A DNA stretch of 64,000 bases, taken from assembly GCF_004745575.1 (NCBI RefSeq), contig NZ_RPEM01000013.1:9348-73347 (forward strand), read 5' to 3'. The notes beneath the pieces were generated by a model, which saw only the letters and a program-made list of their open reading frames with translations, had not been told where the DNA came from and ran no database searches. The DNA comes from Pseudotabrizicola sediminis (GTDB lineage Bacteria > Pseudomonadota > Alphaproteobacteria > Rhodobacterales > Rhodobacteraceae). Positions 1-7,716 of this stretch are shown here, piece after piece. The position numbers and the translations under genes were made by a program. Every line of letters begins with the position of its first letter. The stretch's first letter is position 1.

Positions 1-42
1 CCTCGTTGCCTTTGCTAACCGCACAAGGAGGAGCTTTCCCGG

Positions 43-759
43 ATGAACGACACGCCCAATATCGACGACGCGCTGTTCCCCGGAATCGACGATGGGGCCC
101 TGCTTACCCCGCCACACAAGACCCACGCCCCGCGTATCTTGATCCTGTATGGCTCGCTCCGCCCCCGCAGCTTCAGCCGTCTGTCGGCAGAAGAGGCGGG
201 CCGCATCCTGACCCGTTTGGGGGCCGAAGTGCGCATCTTCAGCCCCTCCGGCCTGCCGCTGGTGGATGACGGGGTTGACGAAACCCATCCCAAGGTGCGC
301 GAATTGCGCGATTTGGTTGTCTGGTGCGAAGGCATGGTCTGGTCTTCGCCCGAACGCCATGGCGCGATGACCGGACTGATGAAAACGCAGGTAGACTGGA
401 TTCCGCTGTCCACAGGCGCTGTGCGACCAACCCAGGGCAAGACCCTTGCGGTGATGCAGGTGTCAGGCGGGTCGCAAAGTTTCAACGCCGTCAACCAGAT
501 GCGCATCCTGGGTCGCTGGATGCGGCTGATCACCATCCCCAACCAGTCCTCGATCCCCAAGGCATTTCAGGAATTCGATGAGGCGGGTCGCATGCGTCCG
601 TCGCCACTGTACGACCGGATTGTCGATGTGATGGAAGAGTTGATGAAATTCACCCTCCTCACCCGCGACCGCGCCGATTATCTGGTAGACCGCTATTCCG
701 AACGCAAGGAAAGCGCCGAAGCACTGATGGCCCGGGTCAACCTGTCCGCCGCCACCTGA
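43..759 (+). CDS. arsH: ArsH-type NADPH-dependent FMN reductase
   Basis: A 238-residue protein of the flavodoxin-like NADPH:FMN reductase family, ArsH branch. The FMN-binding phosphate loop is visible near residue 37 ([11 protein letters not shown]), followed by a [12 protein letters not shown] segment near residue 100, both typical of ArsH. ArsH proteins are cytoplasmic flavoenzymes that oxidise trivalent organoarsenicals and are linked to arsenic resistance. A strong Shine-Dalgarno sequence (aaggagg) lies about 11 bases before the ATG. The gene converges with the phnE gene, leaving two bases between the stop codons. No arsR, arsB or arsC is visible, although the window begins only 42 bases upstream, so a preceding ars operon is possible. 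Confidence 0.9.
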   Translation: MNDTPNIDDALFPGIDDGALLTPPHKTHAPRILILYGSLRPRSFSRLSAEEAGRILTRLGAEVRIFSPSGLPLVDDGVDETHPKVRELRDLVVWCEGMVWSSPERHGAMTGLMKTQVDWIPLSTGAVRPTQGKTLAVMQVSGGSQSFNAVNQMRILGRWMRLITIPNQSSIPKAFQEFDEAGRMRPSPLYDRIVDVMEELMKFTLLTRDRADYLVDRYSERKESAEALMARVNLSAAT

Positions 760-761
760 CG

Positions 762-1565
762 TCAGATGATCGCGCCGCGCACGCGGGCCGACACCCATTC
801 CGACACCACCACGGTCAAGAGGATCAATAGAAGGATCAGCGTCACCTGTGGCCAGGCCAGCGTATTGAGCGAGGCTTGCAGCTTCAGCCCCAGCCCGCCC
901 GCGCCGACCAGCCCGAGGATGGCGCTTTCGCGGATATTGATATCCCAGCGAAACACCGTGATGCCCCAGAAGGCGGGCATGATCTGCGGCACGATTCCGT
1001 AATTCAGCACCTGCGCCGGACTTGCCCCTGTCGCTGTGACCGCCTCGATCTGGCGGATATCGGTTTCCTCGATCGCCTCATACAGCAGTTTGCCGATGAA
1101 CCCGATCGACCGCAGCCCGATGGCAATGATCCCGGCCAGCAGCCCCGGCCCAAGGATCGCGACCAAAAGCAACGCCCAGATCAGCGAGTTGATCGACCGC
1201 GATGCCACGATGATGAACAACGCGATGGGTCGCAGGATCAGCAGCGAAGGCGAAGTGTTGCGCGCCGCCAGAAACGCAACCGGCACGGCAAGGATCACCC
1301 CCAGCAGCGTGCCCAGAGTGGCCATGTTCAGCGTATCCCACAACGGCACCAGAAGTTCCGGCAGATAGGAAAGGCGTGGCGGCATCATCCGCCCGCCAAT
1401 ATCTGCCGCCTGACGCGGGGCATCCCAAATGAAAGCCCAGATCGTATTTGCCGTCATCACCTGCCAGCAGTACACGAACAGCGCCACCAGACACAGCCAG
1501 CCAAACCACAGTGCCAGCCGGGCACGCGGGCTACGAAACGCCCATGTTTGCGGAAAATCGGTCAT
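762..1565 (-). CDS. phnE: Phosphonate-type ABC transporter permease (second PhnE)
   Basis: A 267-residue inner-membrane permease of the PhnE family with about six hydrophobic segments. The binding-protein-dependent transport signature near residues 180-225 includes the EAA-loop region that contacts the ATPase (ATGASPAQVLNYGIVPQ) and the RESAILGLVGAGGLG stretch. It is the last gene of the operon, and its ATG overlaps the stop of the preceding phnE by four bases. Two PhnE-like permeases in tandem, probably forming a heterodimer, are common in this transporter family. The substrate could be phosphonate, phosphite or a related oxyanion. No C-P lyase genes are present, so the substrate is not fixed by the sequence. 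Confidence 0.88.
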   Translation of the reverse strand: MTDFPQTWAFRSPRARLALWFGWLCLVALFVYCWQVMTANTIWAFIWDAPRQAADIGGRMMPPRLSYLPELLVPLWDTLNMATLGTLLGVILAVPVAFLAARNTSPSLLILRPIALFIIVASRSINSLIWALLLVAILGPGLLAGIIAIGLRSIGFIGKLLYEAIEETDIRQIEAVTATGASPAQVLNYGIVPQIMPAFWGITVFRWDINIRESAILGLVGAGGLGLKLQASLNTLAWPQVTLILLLILLTVVVSEWVSARVRGAII

Positions 1566-2362
1566 TGCAGGAACTTCCGCAGGTAAGACGAAGAGTATTC
1601 CGCCACCATCACGATGGCGATAATGACCAGCAGGATCGCCCCCGCACTGTCATATTCATAGCGGTCAATCGCGGTGTTCAGAGTGGCACCAATGCCGCCT
1701 GCGCCGACAATGCCGATCACCGCGCTTTCGCGAAAGTTGATGTCCAGCCGGTACAGCGACAGGCCGATCAGCCGTGGCATCACCTGCGGCTGCACGCCAT
1801 AATGCACCAGTTGCAGCCAGCTTGCTCCGGTGGCGCGGATCGCCTCTGCCTGCGCTTCGTCGATATCCTCGATGTCTTCGGCCAGCAGCTTGGCGATAAA
1901 GCCTATGGTTGCAAAGCTCAGCGTCAGGAACCCTGCAAAGGGGCCAAAGCCGAACATCGCCACCAGAAAGATCGCGACGATCACCTCTTGCAGTGCACGG
2001 CTGACCGCGATGATGCTGCGGCAGATGTAGTAAACCCATGCCGGGGCAATGTTGCGCGCCGCTCCGATCCCGATGGGCACCGAAATCGCCACGCCCACCA
2101 CGGTAGAGGTCAGCGTCATCGTCAGGCTTTCAATCAGCCCGTTCGAGATGTCTTTCCAGCGTGAGGTGAAATCTGGCTGCAAAAACCCGTTGATAAAGCG
2201 CAAACCGCGTTCGCCGCCTTGCACGATGCGCTGCCAGTTGAGCTCGACACTGCCCAGCCCGATCACAAGATAAGCGATTACCGCCACGCTCAGCGCGATG
2301 CGCCAGCGCCGGTCGGTCACGATCTGCGGCGGGCGTCGCCATGTGGTGGGATAGCTGTTCAT
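1562..2362 (-). CDS. phnE: Phosphonate-type ABC transporter permease (first PhnE)
   Basis: A 266-residue integral membrane permease paralogous to the next gene. It shows the same EAA-loop ([17 protein letters not shown]) followed by [15 protein letters not shown] near residues 215-230. Hydrophobic segments span the length after a short basic N-terminus ([13 protein letters not shown]). Its start overlaps the phnC stop by four bases (ATGA), so translation of phnC, phnE and phnE is probably coupled. With the other permease it should form the transmembrane channel of the importer. Confidence 0.88.
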   Translation of the reverse strand: MNSYPTTWRRPPQIVTDRRWRIALSVAVIAYLVIGLGSVELNWQRIVQGGERGLRFINGFLQPDFTSRWKDISNGLIESLTMTLTSTVVGVAISVPIGIGAARNIAPAWVYYICRSIIAVSRALQEVIVAIFLVAMFGFGPFAGFLTLSFATIGFIAKLLAEDIEDIDEAQAEAIRATGASWLQLVHYGVQPQVMPRLIGLSLYRLDINFRESAVIGIVGAGGIGATLNTAIDRYEYDSAGAILLVIIAIVMVAEYSSSYLRKFLQ

Positions 2363-3180
2363 GCGCTGATCATCGCCAGACGCGCCACCGCTTCGGCCTC
2401 GGCCACGCGGTCTGCCTCGCCATCCTTGCGCATCGCGGTCCAGTCTTCGGCCCCGTAGATCGTGGTTAACACGCTTTCGGTCAGCTGTTCGGGCGTGCCG
2501 TCAAACACCACGCGCCCGGCCCGCAGCCCGATGATGCGCTGCATGAATTGCTGCGCCAAGGGCACATCATGGATGTTCACAATCGCAGGCAAGCCGCGTT
2601 CGTCGCAGATCTCGATCAGCAACCGCATGATCTGGCGGCTGGTCTTGGGGTCAAGACTGGCGGTCGGTTCGTCCACCAGCAAGAGTTCGGGTTCCTGTGA
2701 CAGGGCCCGCGCGATGCCCACGCGCTGCCGTTGCCCACCCGACAGCGCATCGGCGCGCTTGTCGGCATGTTCCATCAGGCCCACCCGGTCCAGCAGACGG
2801 TATGCGCGTTCAATGTCCGCTGGCGGAAACCGGCGGGTGAAGCTTTGCCAGAACGACACATAGCCCAGTCGTCCCGACAGTACGTTCTCCATCACGGTCA
2901 GCCGCTCGACCAGCGCGTATTCCTGAAAGATCATGCCGATCCTCCGTCGTTCACGCCGCAGGGCGCGCGTGCCCAGACCGGAAAGCTCGGTTCCCGACAA
3001 GATGATCTTGCCGCTTGTGGGTTCCACCAGCCGATTGATGCAGCGGATCAGCGTTGACTTGCCCGCCCCCGATGGCCCTATCAGGCCCACAACCTGCCCC
3101 TTCGGCACGGTCAGGCTGACCTCGGCCAGCGCCTTGTCGCCACTCCGGTAGGTCTTGGTCAGATCGGTCAGGGTCAGCAT
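2359..3180 (-). CDS. phnC: Phosphonate-type ABC transporter ATP-binding protein
   Basis: A 273-residue ABC ATPase. It has a Walker A (GPSGAGKST) near residue 34, a Q-loop ([10 protein letters not shown]), the ABC signature [15 protein letters not shown], Walker B ([12 protein letters not shown]) and the switch histidine region ([11 protein letters not shown]). The start was placed at the internal ATG beginning [11 protein letters not shown] because a good ribosome site (gaggaa) precedes it there; an upstream ATG at 3231 would add 17 unlikely residues. It energises the two PhnE permeases and is the second gene of the operon, after phnD. Confidence 0.92.
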   Translation of the reverse strand: MLTLTDLTKTYRSGDKALAEVSLTVPKGQVVGLIGPSGAGKSTLIRCINRLVEPTSGKIILSGTELSGLGTRALRRERRRIGMIFQEYALVERLTVMENVLSGRLGYVSFWQSFTRRFPPADIERAYRLLDRVGLMEHADKRADALSGGQRQRVGIARALSQEPELLLVDEPTASLDPKTSRQIMRLLIEICDERGLPAIVNIHDVPLAQQFMQRIIGLRAGRVVFDGTPEQLTESVLTTIYGAEDWTAMRKDGEADRVAEAEAVARLAMISA

Positions 3181-3248
3181 TAGATTTCCTCGCCAGAAAA
3201 GCAGGATGCGGGCAGAAGTCTCTGCCCGCATCCGGGTCTGTCAGACGG

Positions 3249-4202
3249 TCACTGGCAGGTGTATTCCACGCCCATTGCCGCGTCGATTTCGCGCACAACA
3301 GTCCAGTTGTCCTTGAAGGTGATCGGGATGAACTGCGATTCCCCTGACTTGCCAAACTCGGCCTCAAGGCTCGACCCGGCCCAGTCAAAGCTGAAGAACC
3401 CGTCGCGGATTTTTTCCTGCAGTTCTGGCGTCAGGTTATGGGCAACGCCATAGCCGGTGGTCGGGAAGGTATCGGATTTGTAGATGCTGACCAGTTGGTC
3501 GGCCTTGATCACATCGCGCTCGATCATCCGGGTCATCACCGAATTGGCGATGGCTGCCGCGTCATAATCCTTGTTGGCAACCCCGAGGATGGAGTTGTCA
3601 TGCGCGCCCGAAAACGCCGGGGTGAAATCGGTGCCGGCAACCATGTTGTAGGTAGACGCCAGCAAGGCTGACGGTGCCTTGAACCCCGAGTTCGAGGTTT
3701 CGGCCGTAAAGGCCATGGTGCGGCCCTTGATGTCTTCGACTGACGTGATGCCTGAGTCCGGGTAGGTAATGAATTCCATCTCATAGCCAAAGCTGCCATC
3801 GGCGGCAGCCATCATCGCAAACGGGCGGAACCCGGCGCAGGCCACGGCCAGCGGGTTCGATCCGGTGTTGAAGCCCGAAATGTGCAGACGACCCGCGCGC
3901 ATCGCCTCGATCTGGGCGGCATTGCTGTTGATCGGAAAGAACTGCACGGTCTTGCCGGTGACAGATTCCATATGGGCGATGAAGTCAGCCCAAGCCTCGG
4001 CGTAAACAGCCGGATCTTCTACCGGGGTATAGGCAAAGATCAGCGTGTCAGGGTCTACCAGCTGTGCCGGATCGGTCGGGATATCGGCGATCATGTCGCC
4101 ATCAGCGTCCGTGTAACGCTGGTCCAGCGCGAATTCGGCGGCGGCGGGAAGGGCGACAATGCAGGTCAGCGCGGTGGCGCTCAGGAATGTGCGGATGGTC
4201 AT
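3249..4202 (-). CDS. phnD: Phosphonate-type ABC transporter periplasmic binding protein
   Basis: A 317-residue PhnD/PtxB-type solute-binding protein. The start at MTIRTFLSATALTC is chosen because it gives a clean Sec signal peptide ending in LPAAA-EF around residue 22 and has an aaggag ribosome site seven bases upstream; the longer reading frame to 4340 lacks a signal peptide. The FNTGSNPLAVACAGFRPFA region near residue 110 and the SGAHDNSILGVANKDYDAAA region near residue 195 are typical ligand-cleft segments of this family. It heads the phnDCEE operon and is divergent from a LysR gene. Arsenite-, phosphite- and phosphonate-binding members look alike at this level. Confidence 0.88.
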   Translation of the reverse strand: MTIRTFLSATALTCIVALPAAAEFALDQRYTDADGDMIADIPTDPAQLVDPDTLIFAYTPVEDPAVYAEAWADFIAHMESVTGKTVQFFPINSNAAQIEAMRAGRLHISGFNTGSNPLAVACAGFRPFAMMAAADGSFGYEMEFITYPDSGITSVEDIKGRTMAFTAETSNSGFKAPSALLASTYNMVAGTDFTPAFSGAHDNSILGVANKDYDAAAIANSVMTRMIERDVIKADQLVSIYKSDTFPTTGYGVAHNLTPELQEKIRDGFFSFDWAGSSLEAEFGKSGESQFIPITFKDNWTVVREIDAAMGVEYTCQ

Positions 4203-4385
4203 GGCGATCTCCTTTTCATCTGGGAGGCCGATTAGCAGCCTCATGTCACAGCCGGATATCGCTTGTGTGACGGTTCCGTGACGGGTCCGATCTTTCCCGC
4301 CCCACGGGTGAGAAGCAAAGAACCCCCGAATCTGCTGCATCTTACCGCTGCGACGCTTGTTAATTTCAGTGATTTAACTTGCGCA

Positions 4386-5309
4386 ATGATTAGAAAAGGA
4401 AATGTGCTGCTGACGCTGAAGCACTACGAATTGCTGTGCGTTCTGGCCGAAGAACTGCATTTCGGACGGGCGGCGGCTCGGCTTGGCGTGTCACAGTCGC
4501 AGCTTACCCAGCATCTGAAGCAAATGGAAGAAATTGTCGGGGCGCTGCTCTTTGATCGCACCCGGCGCCGGGTGTCGCTTTCGCCTGCAGGGGCGCTGAT
4601 CCTGCCCGATGCCCGCGCCTTCGTGCGCCATGCCCGGCGGGCCGAGGATGTGGCGCTGCGGGCCGGGCGCGGGATTTTGGGAGAGCTGTCGCTGGGCTAT
4701 GTGGGCGCAGTCGCCTTCAATGGCGTTCTGACCCGTATTCTGGCCGAATTCCGCAACCGTGCTACGCAGATCGACCTGCGGCTCGAGATGATGGATCTGA
4801 ACCGCCAGTTTCCCGAAGTGGCCGCCGGGAATCTGGATGTCGGTCTGGTGCGGCTGCCCTATCCGGATATTCCACCCGATGTCGTGGCACGCACCTTGCA
4901 CCACGAGGCCCTGTGGATCGCGCTGCCCGAAAATCATCCACTTGCTGGCGCGGATCAGGTATTGCTTGCCGATCTGAACGGGGCCGATTTCATTGCCACC
5001 CATCTGCCACCGAACACCGGATTTTCAGCGGCAGCACACGCGGCCTGGGCCGAAGCGGGGGTGACGCCGAACATCGTCCACCGTGCGCCGCAGTTTGCGG
5101 CCATCGTCTCGCTGGTCGGGGCGGGGCTTGGTGTCGCGATCGTGCCAGAGGCGATGCGGCGCGCGGTGTTGCCGGGCGTGGTTTACCGCCCGCTGCGCGG
5201 CACGACCAAGACAGCACCGATCGCCCTGATCTACCGGGCCGACAGAGAAAGCCCGCCGCTGAACCTGTTTCTGGCCAGCATAGAGACGTTTGCGACGGAA
5301 GGACCGTGA
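4386..5309 (+). CDS. LysR-family transcriptional regulator
   Basis: A LysR regulator of about 307 residues from the chosen ATG (MIRKGNVLLTLKHYELL). The N-terminal winged helix-turn-helix is clear (HFGRAAARLGVSQSQLTQHLKQ, in which the recognition helix aligns with typical LysR proteins), followed by a LysR substrate-binding domain with ENHPLAG near residue 180 and GAGLGVAIVPEA near residue 250. The ORF extends upstream to 4263, but that part looks non-coding. The gene is divergent from phnD and lies immediately before the broken hydrolase gene, whose ATG is two bases after this stop. It was probably the regulator of the adjoining aromatic-acid catabolic genes, as with CatR/PcaQ-type proteins; that role is inferred. 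Confidence 0.85.
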   Translation: MIRKGNVLLTLKHYELLCVLAEELHFGRAAARLGVSQSQLTQHLKQMEEIVGALLFDRTRRRVSLSPAGALILPDARAFVRHARRAEDVALRAGRGILGELSLGYVGAVAFNGVLTRILAEFRNRATQIDLRLEMMDLNRQFPEVAAGNLDVGLVRLPYPDIPPDVVARTLHHEALWIALPENHPLAGADQVLLADLNGADFIATHLPPNTGFSAAAHAAWAEAGVTPNIVHRAPQFAAIVSLVGAGLGVAIVPEAMRRAVLPGVVYRPLRGTTKTAPIALIYRADRESPPLNLFLASIETFATEGP

Positions 5310-5310
5310 C

Positions 5311-6083
5311 ATGACAACCGAGGAGTTCAGCGCCTTCGAGGGCGTTCATTATGGTTATCGCCCGGCGCAGGGCTCTGCCCCCTATGCTGGTGTTCGGCAA
5401 TTCGCGGGGCACCGATCTGCGGGTCTGGGACAGGGTCTGCACCCGGCTGCCTGCTGCTTGGGGCATCCTTCGCCATGACAAGCGCGGCCATGGGTTGAGC
5501 GTTGCACGGGCTGGGCTGAGCATCGAGAGCATGGCCGATGATGTCGAGATGCTGTTGGATCACCTTGGCATCACCCGGTTTGCAGGCGTGGGCCTGTCGG
5601 TTGGCGGGCTGATCATGCAACGGCTGGCGCCGCGCTGGGGCTATGCCGCACCTCGTGCTGGCTGATACGGCGGCCAAGATTGGCTCGCCCGAGATCTGGA
5701 ACCCACGCATCGCGGTTGTGCTGAACAATGGCATCGCAACGATTTCCGATGCCATCCTGTCGCGCTGGGTCGCCCCGGGTTATGCCGCCACGCCGGATTT
5801 TCAGATGTGGCGCATGATGCTGGAGCGGACCTCGGCGCAGGGCTATGCCGATGTTTGTGCCGCGATCCGTGACGCAGATTACACTGCAGATCTGGCGCGC
5901 ATCCGGGCGAAAACGCTGGTGGTGGTGGGAAACGACGACGCATCGACCCCGCCTGCGCTGGTGCGCGCGATGGCAGAGCAAATTGTCGGGGCGGCGTTTG
6001 TCGAGATTGCCGATGCGGGTCATCTGCCCTGCGTTGAGCAACCCGACCGCTTTGTGGCGCTGCTGAAGCAGCATCTGGCCTGA
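5311..6083 (+). pseudogene. 3-oxoadipate enol-lactonase-like alpha/beta hydrolase, two frameshifts
   Basis: An alpha/beta-hydrolase of the PcaD type spread over three reading frames. Frame 1 (from 5311) starts with EFSAFEGVHYGYR. Near 5376-5385, in a run of five C, the homology moves to the frame encoding VFGNSRGTDLRVWD, the DKRGHGLS motif and the nucleophile elbow GLSVGGL. Near 5630-5650 it moves again to a frame encoding HLVLADTAAKIGSPE and the C-terminal VVVGNDDASTPP and DAGHLPCVEQP (general acid and catalytic histidine). All catalytic motifs survive, so the inactivation is recent or is a sequence error. It would have hydrolysed an enol-lactone in the beta-ketoadipate or a related pathway. 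Confidence 0.8.
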
Positions 6084-6095
6084 AGGGTGGGGCCG

Positions 6096-6811
6096 TCAGG
6101 CCCCGCCCAGGCCCACCGTGACCCCGCCACAGACAAACAAGGTCTGTCCAGTGACGAAACCTGATGCGGGGGCGCAGAAGAAGGCCACCGCGTTGGCGAC
6201 ATCTTCGGGCCGGCCATCCGGCGCAGCGGTACTTTGTCGATGATCTGGCGGGTCAGCGGGGCATCCGGTGGGTTGTTGGCCCAGAACGCCGACGTGCCAA
6301 TTGGTCCGGGGGCTACGCAGTTCACTGTGATGCCGCTTAGGGCCAGTTCCAGCGCCCAGGTCCGGGCCATGGACTGCGCGGCGCCTTTGGTGGCGCTGTA
6401 AAGTGTGCGATGTTCTTTGCCGAGCGTCACGCGGCTGGTATTCATCACGATGCGCCCGCCACTTGCCGCCTTCATCCCCGGCACAAAGGCCTGCGCGCAG
6501 ATCAGCGAGGCGCGCAGGTTCACATTGAACAATTGGTCAAAATCGTCCAGATCCACGCTTTCCAGCGGGCCGGGGGCGACGATGCCCATGCTATTGACCA
6601 GACAGTTCACAGTTTCAGTGGTGACCAGCTCTGCCGTGACGGCGCGCGTGGCGTCGGCATCGGACAGGTCGACCTGAATGAAACGGTCAGGGCGGACTTC
6701 GGGTTCGGCGGTATCCAGCACCACGGTGCGGAACCCGTCCGCGGCCAGTCGTGCGGTGATGGCAGCCCGGATCCCACCCGCGCCGCAGGTGATCACGGCG
6801 GTCTGCGTCAT
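6096..6811 (-). pseudogene. Short-chain dehydrogenase/reductase, frameshifted near its C-terminus
   Basis: An SDR oxidoreductase. The N-terminal NAD(P) fold is atypical (TCGAGGIRAAI instead of the usual TGxxxGIG). The NSMGIVAPGPLE strand, the YSATK catalytic Tyr-x-x-x-Lys pair near residue 147 and the TVNCVAPGPI segment are present. At about 6211-6219 the protein homology passes to another frame, which then reads RPEDVANAVAFFCAP and ends VCGGVTVGLGGA at a TGA (6096-6098). Adding one G to the GG of atggccgg would restore the family motif. Its start overlaps the ancestral stop of the catC-like gene (ATGA), so the two were one operon. Confidence 0.8.
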
Positions 6812-7097
6812 TGGTCATCCATGTTGATGGATGACGGCACAGCGGTGACACTGTGATCTTCATCCACGGATACAGCGGCAGACCGGTCAGCACCTCATGC
6901 AGATGGGCGTTATCGCGGCAATCGAAGATCGACAGGTTGCTGTAGCTGCCGGCAACACGCCACAGGTGGCGCCAGATCCTCTGCCGCTGAAGATCCTGCG
7001 CATAGGTCTTTTCCAGCGCCTCGATCTCTGCTGCCCTGTCCTCGGGCATGTCGGCGGGCAGCAGGACGGTCATCTCTACCTGATACAGCGCATTCAC
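6808..7097 (-). pseudogene. catC: Muconolactone delta-isomerase-like gene with a C-terminal frameshift
   Basis: A small protein matching the muconolactone isomerase family along nearly its whole length: VEMTVLLPADMP near the start, the LQRQRIWRHLWRVAG core, NLSIFDCRDNAHLHEVL and LPLYPWMKITVSPLCRHPS. From a GTG start at 7097 the normal length of about 95 residues would end at the TGA at 6808-6810. The frame shifts near 6829-6836, so the present frame misses this stop and runs on into the SDR gene. In the neighbouring frame the missing tail PSSINMDDQ-stop can be read. The enzyme converts muconolactone to 3-oxoadipate enol-lactone in catechol breakdown. The last few residues only are affected, so partial function cannot be excluded. 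Confidence 0.78.
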
Positions 7098-7130
7098 GGG
7101 TCGTTCGCGCGGTGCCTTTCGGTGGCAGGG

Positions 7131-7658
7131 ATGCCGCAAAGCGGTGTGCAGGAGCGCGGGGTGCTGATTGATCTGCTGCGCGCCTTCGGGCCAGAGCGGC
7201 GGATTGTCGGGCTTGCCGATCTGCAGTCAGTGATAGCGGCGCAGCAGGTCGAGGTGCGGCAAGGCGATATCGTGATACTGCGCACCGGCTATGCCGAAGC
7301 GCTGCTGAACATGCAAAGCGCACCCGACCCCGCGGCGCTGGACTGGTTTGGCGCGGTGCTTGACGGGACGGACGACGCGCTGAAACGCTGGATCAGCGAT
7401 AGCCGGATTGCTGCAATTGCGGCAGATATCTATGCGGTGGAAAATCCGCATCTGACCCCGGATGAGTGCTGTTTCAAGCTGCCACTGCACCACTATTGCC
7501 TGTTCAAGCTGGGAATGCCAAAGGCCGAGCTGTGGTATCTGCGTGATCTGGCGAGTGCCTTGGCGCAGCGCGGGCGCACGGCTGTTTTCTTGACCGCGCC
7601 ACCTTTGCGGCTGCCGGGCGCTGTCGGATCGCCGGTCACCCCGGTTGCCACAATCTGA
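7131..7658 (+). pseudogene. Cyclase-family (kynurenine formamidase-like) C-terminal remnant
   Basis: The translated segment from about 7150 matches the C-terminal half of cyclase-family hydrolases: RGVLIDLLRAFGPE, then VEVRQGDIVILRTGYAEALL and the C-terminal LPLHHYCLFKLGMPKAELWY and PPLRLPGAVGSPVTPVA, ending at a TGA. The N-terminal half, which in this family carries the metal-binding HxGTHxD motif, is absent. Upstream sequence in the same frame is antisense to the catC-like gene. The gene therefore looks 5'-truncated and non-functional, with the breakpoint next to the catC start codon. Confidence 0.75.
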
Positions 7659-7716
7659 CAGGTCCGGGGGTTGCGTCGACAGGGTCGCGCCATTGCAGGG
7701 TGTGATGACTGCCAGC

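Noticed and set aside
6897-7130. Upstream extension of the cyclase remnant as a continuous 253-residue protein
   Set aside because: This part is antisense to the catC-like gene, which has clear family motifs on the other strand; the extension shows no cyclase pattern.
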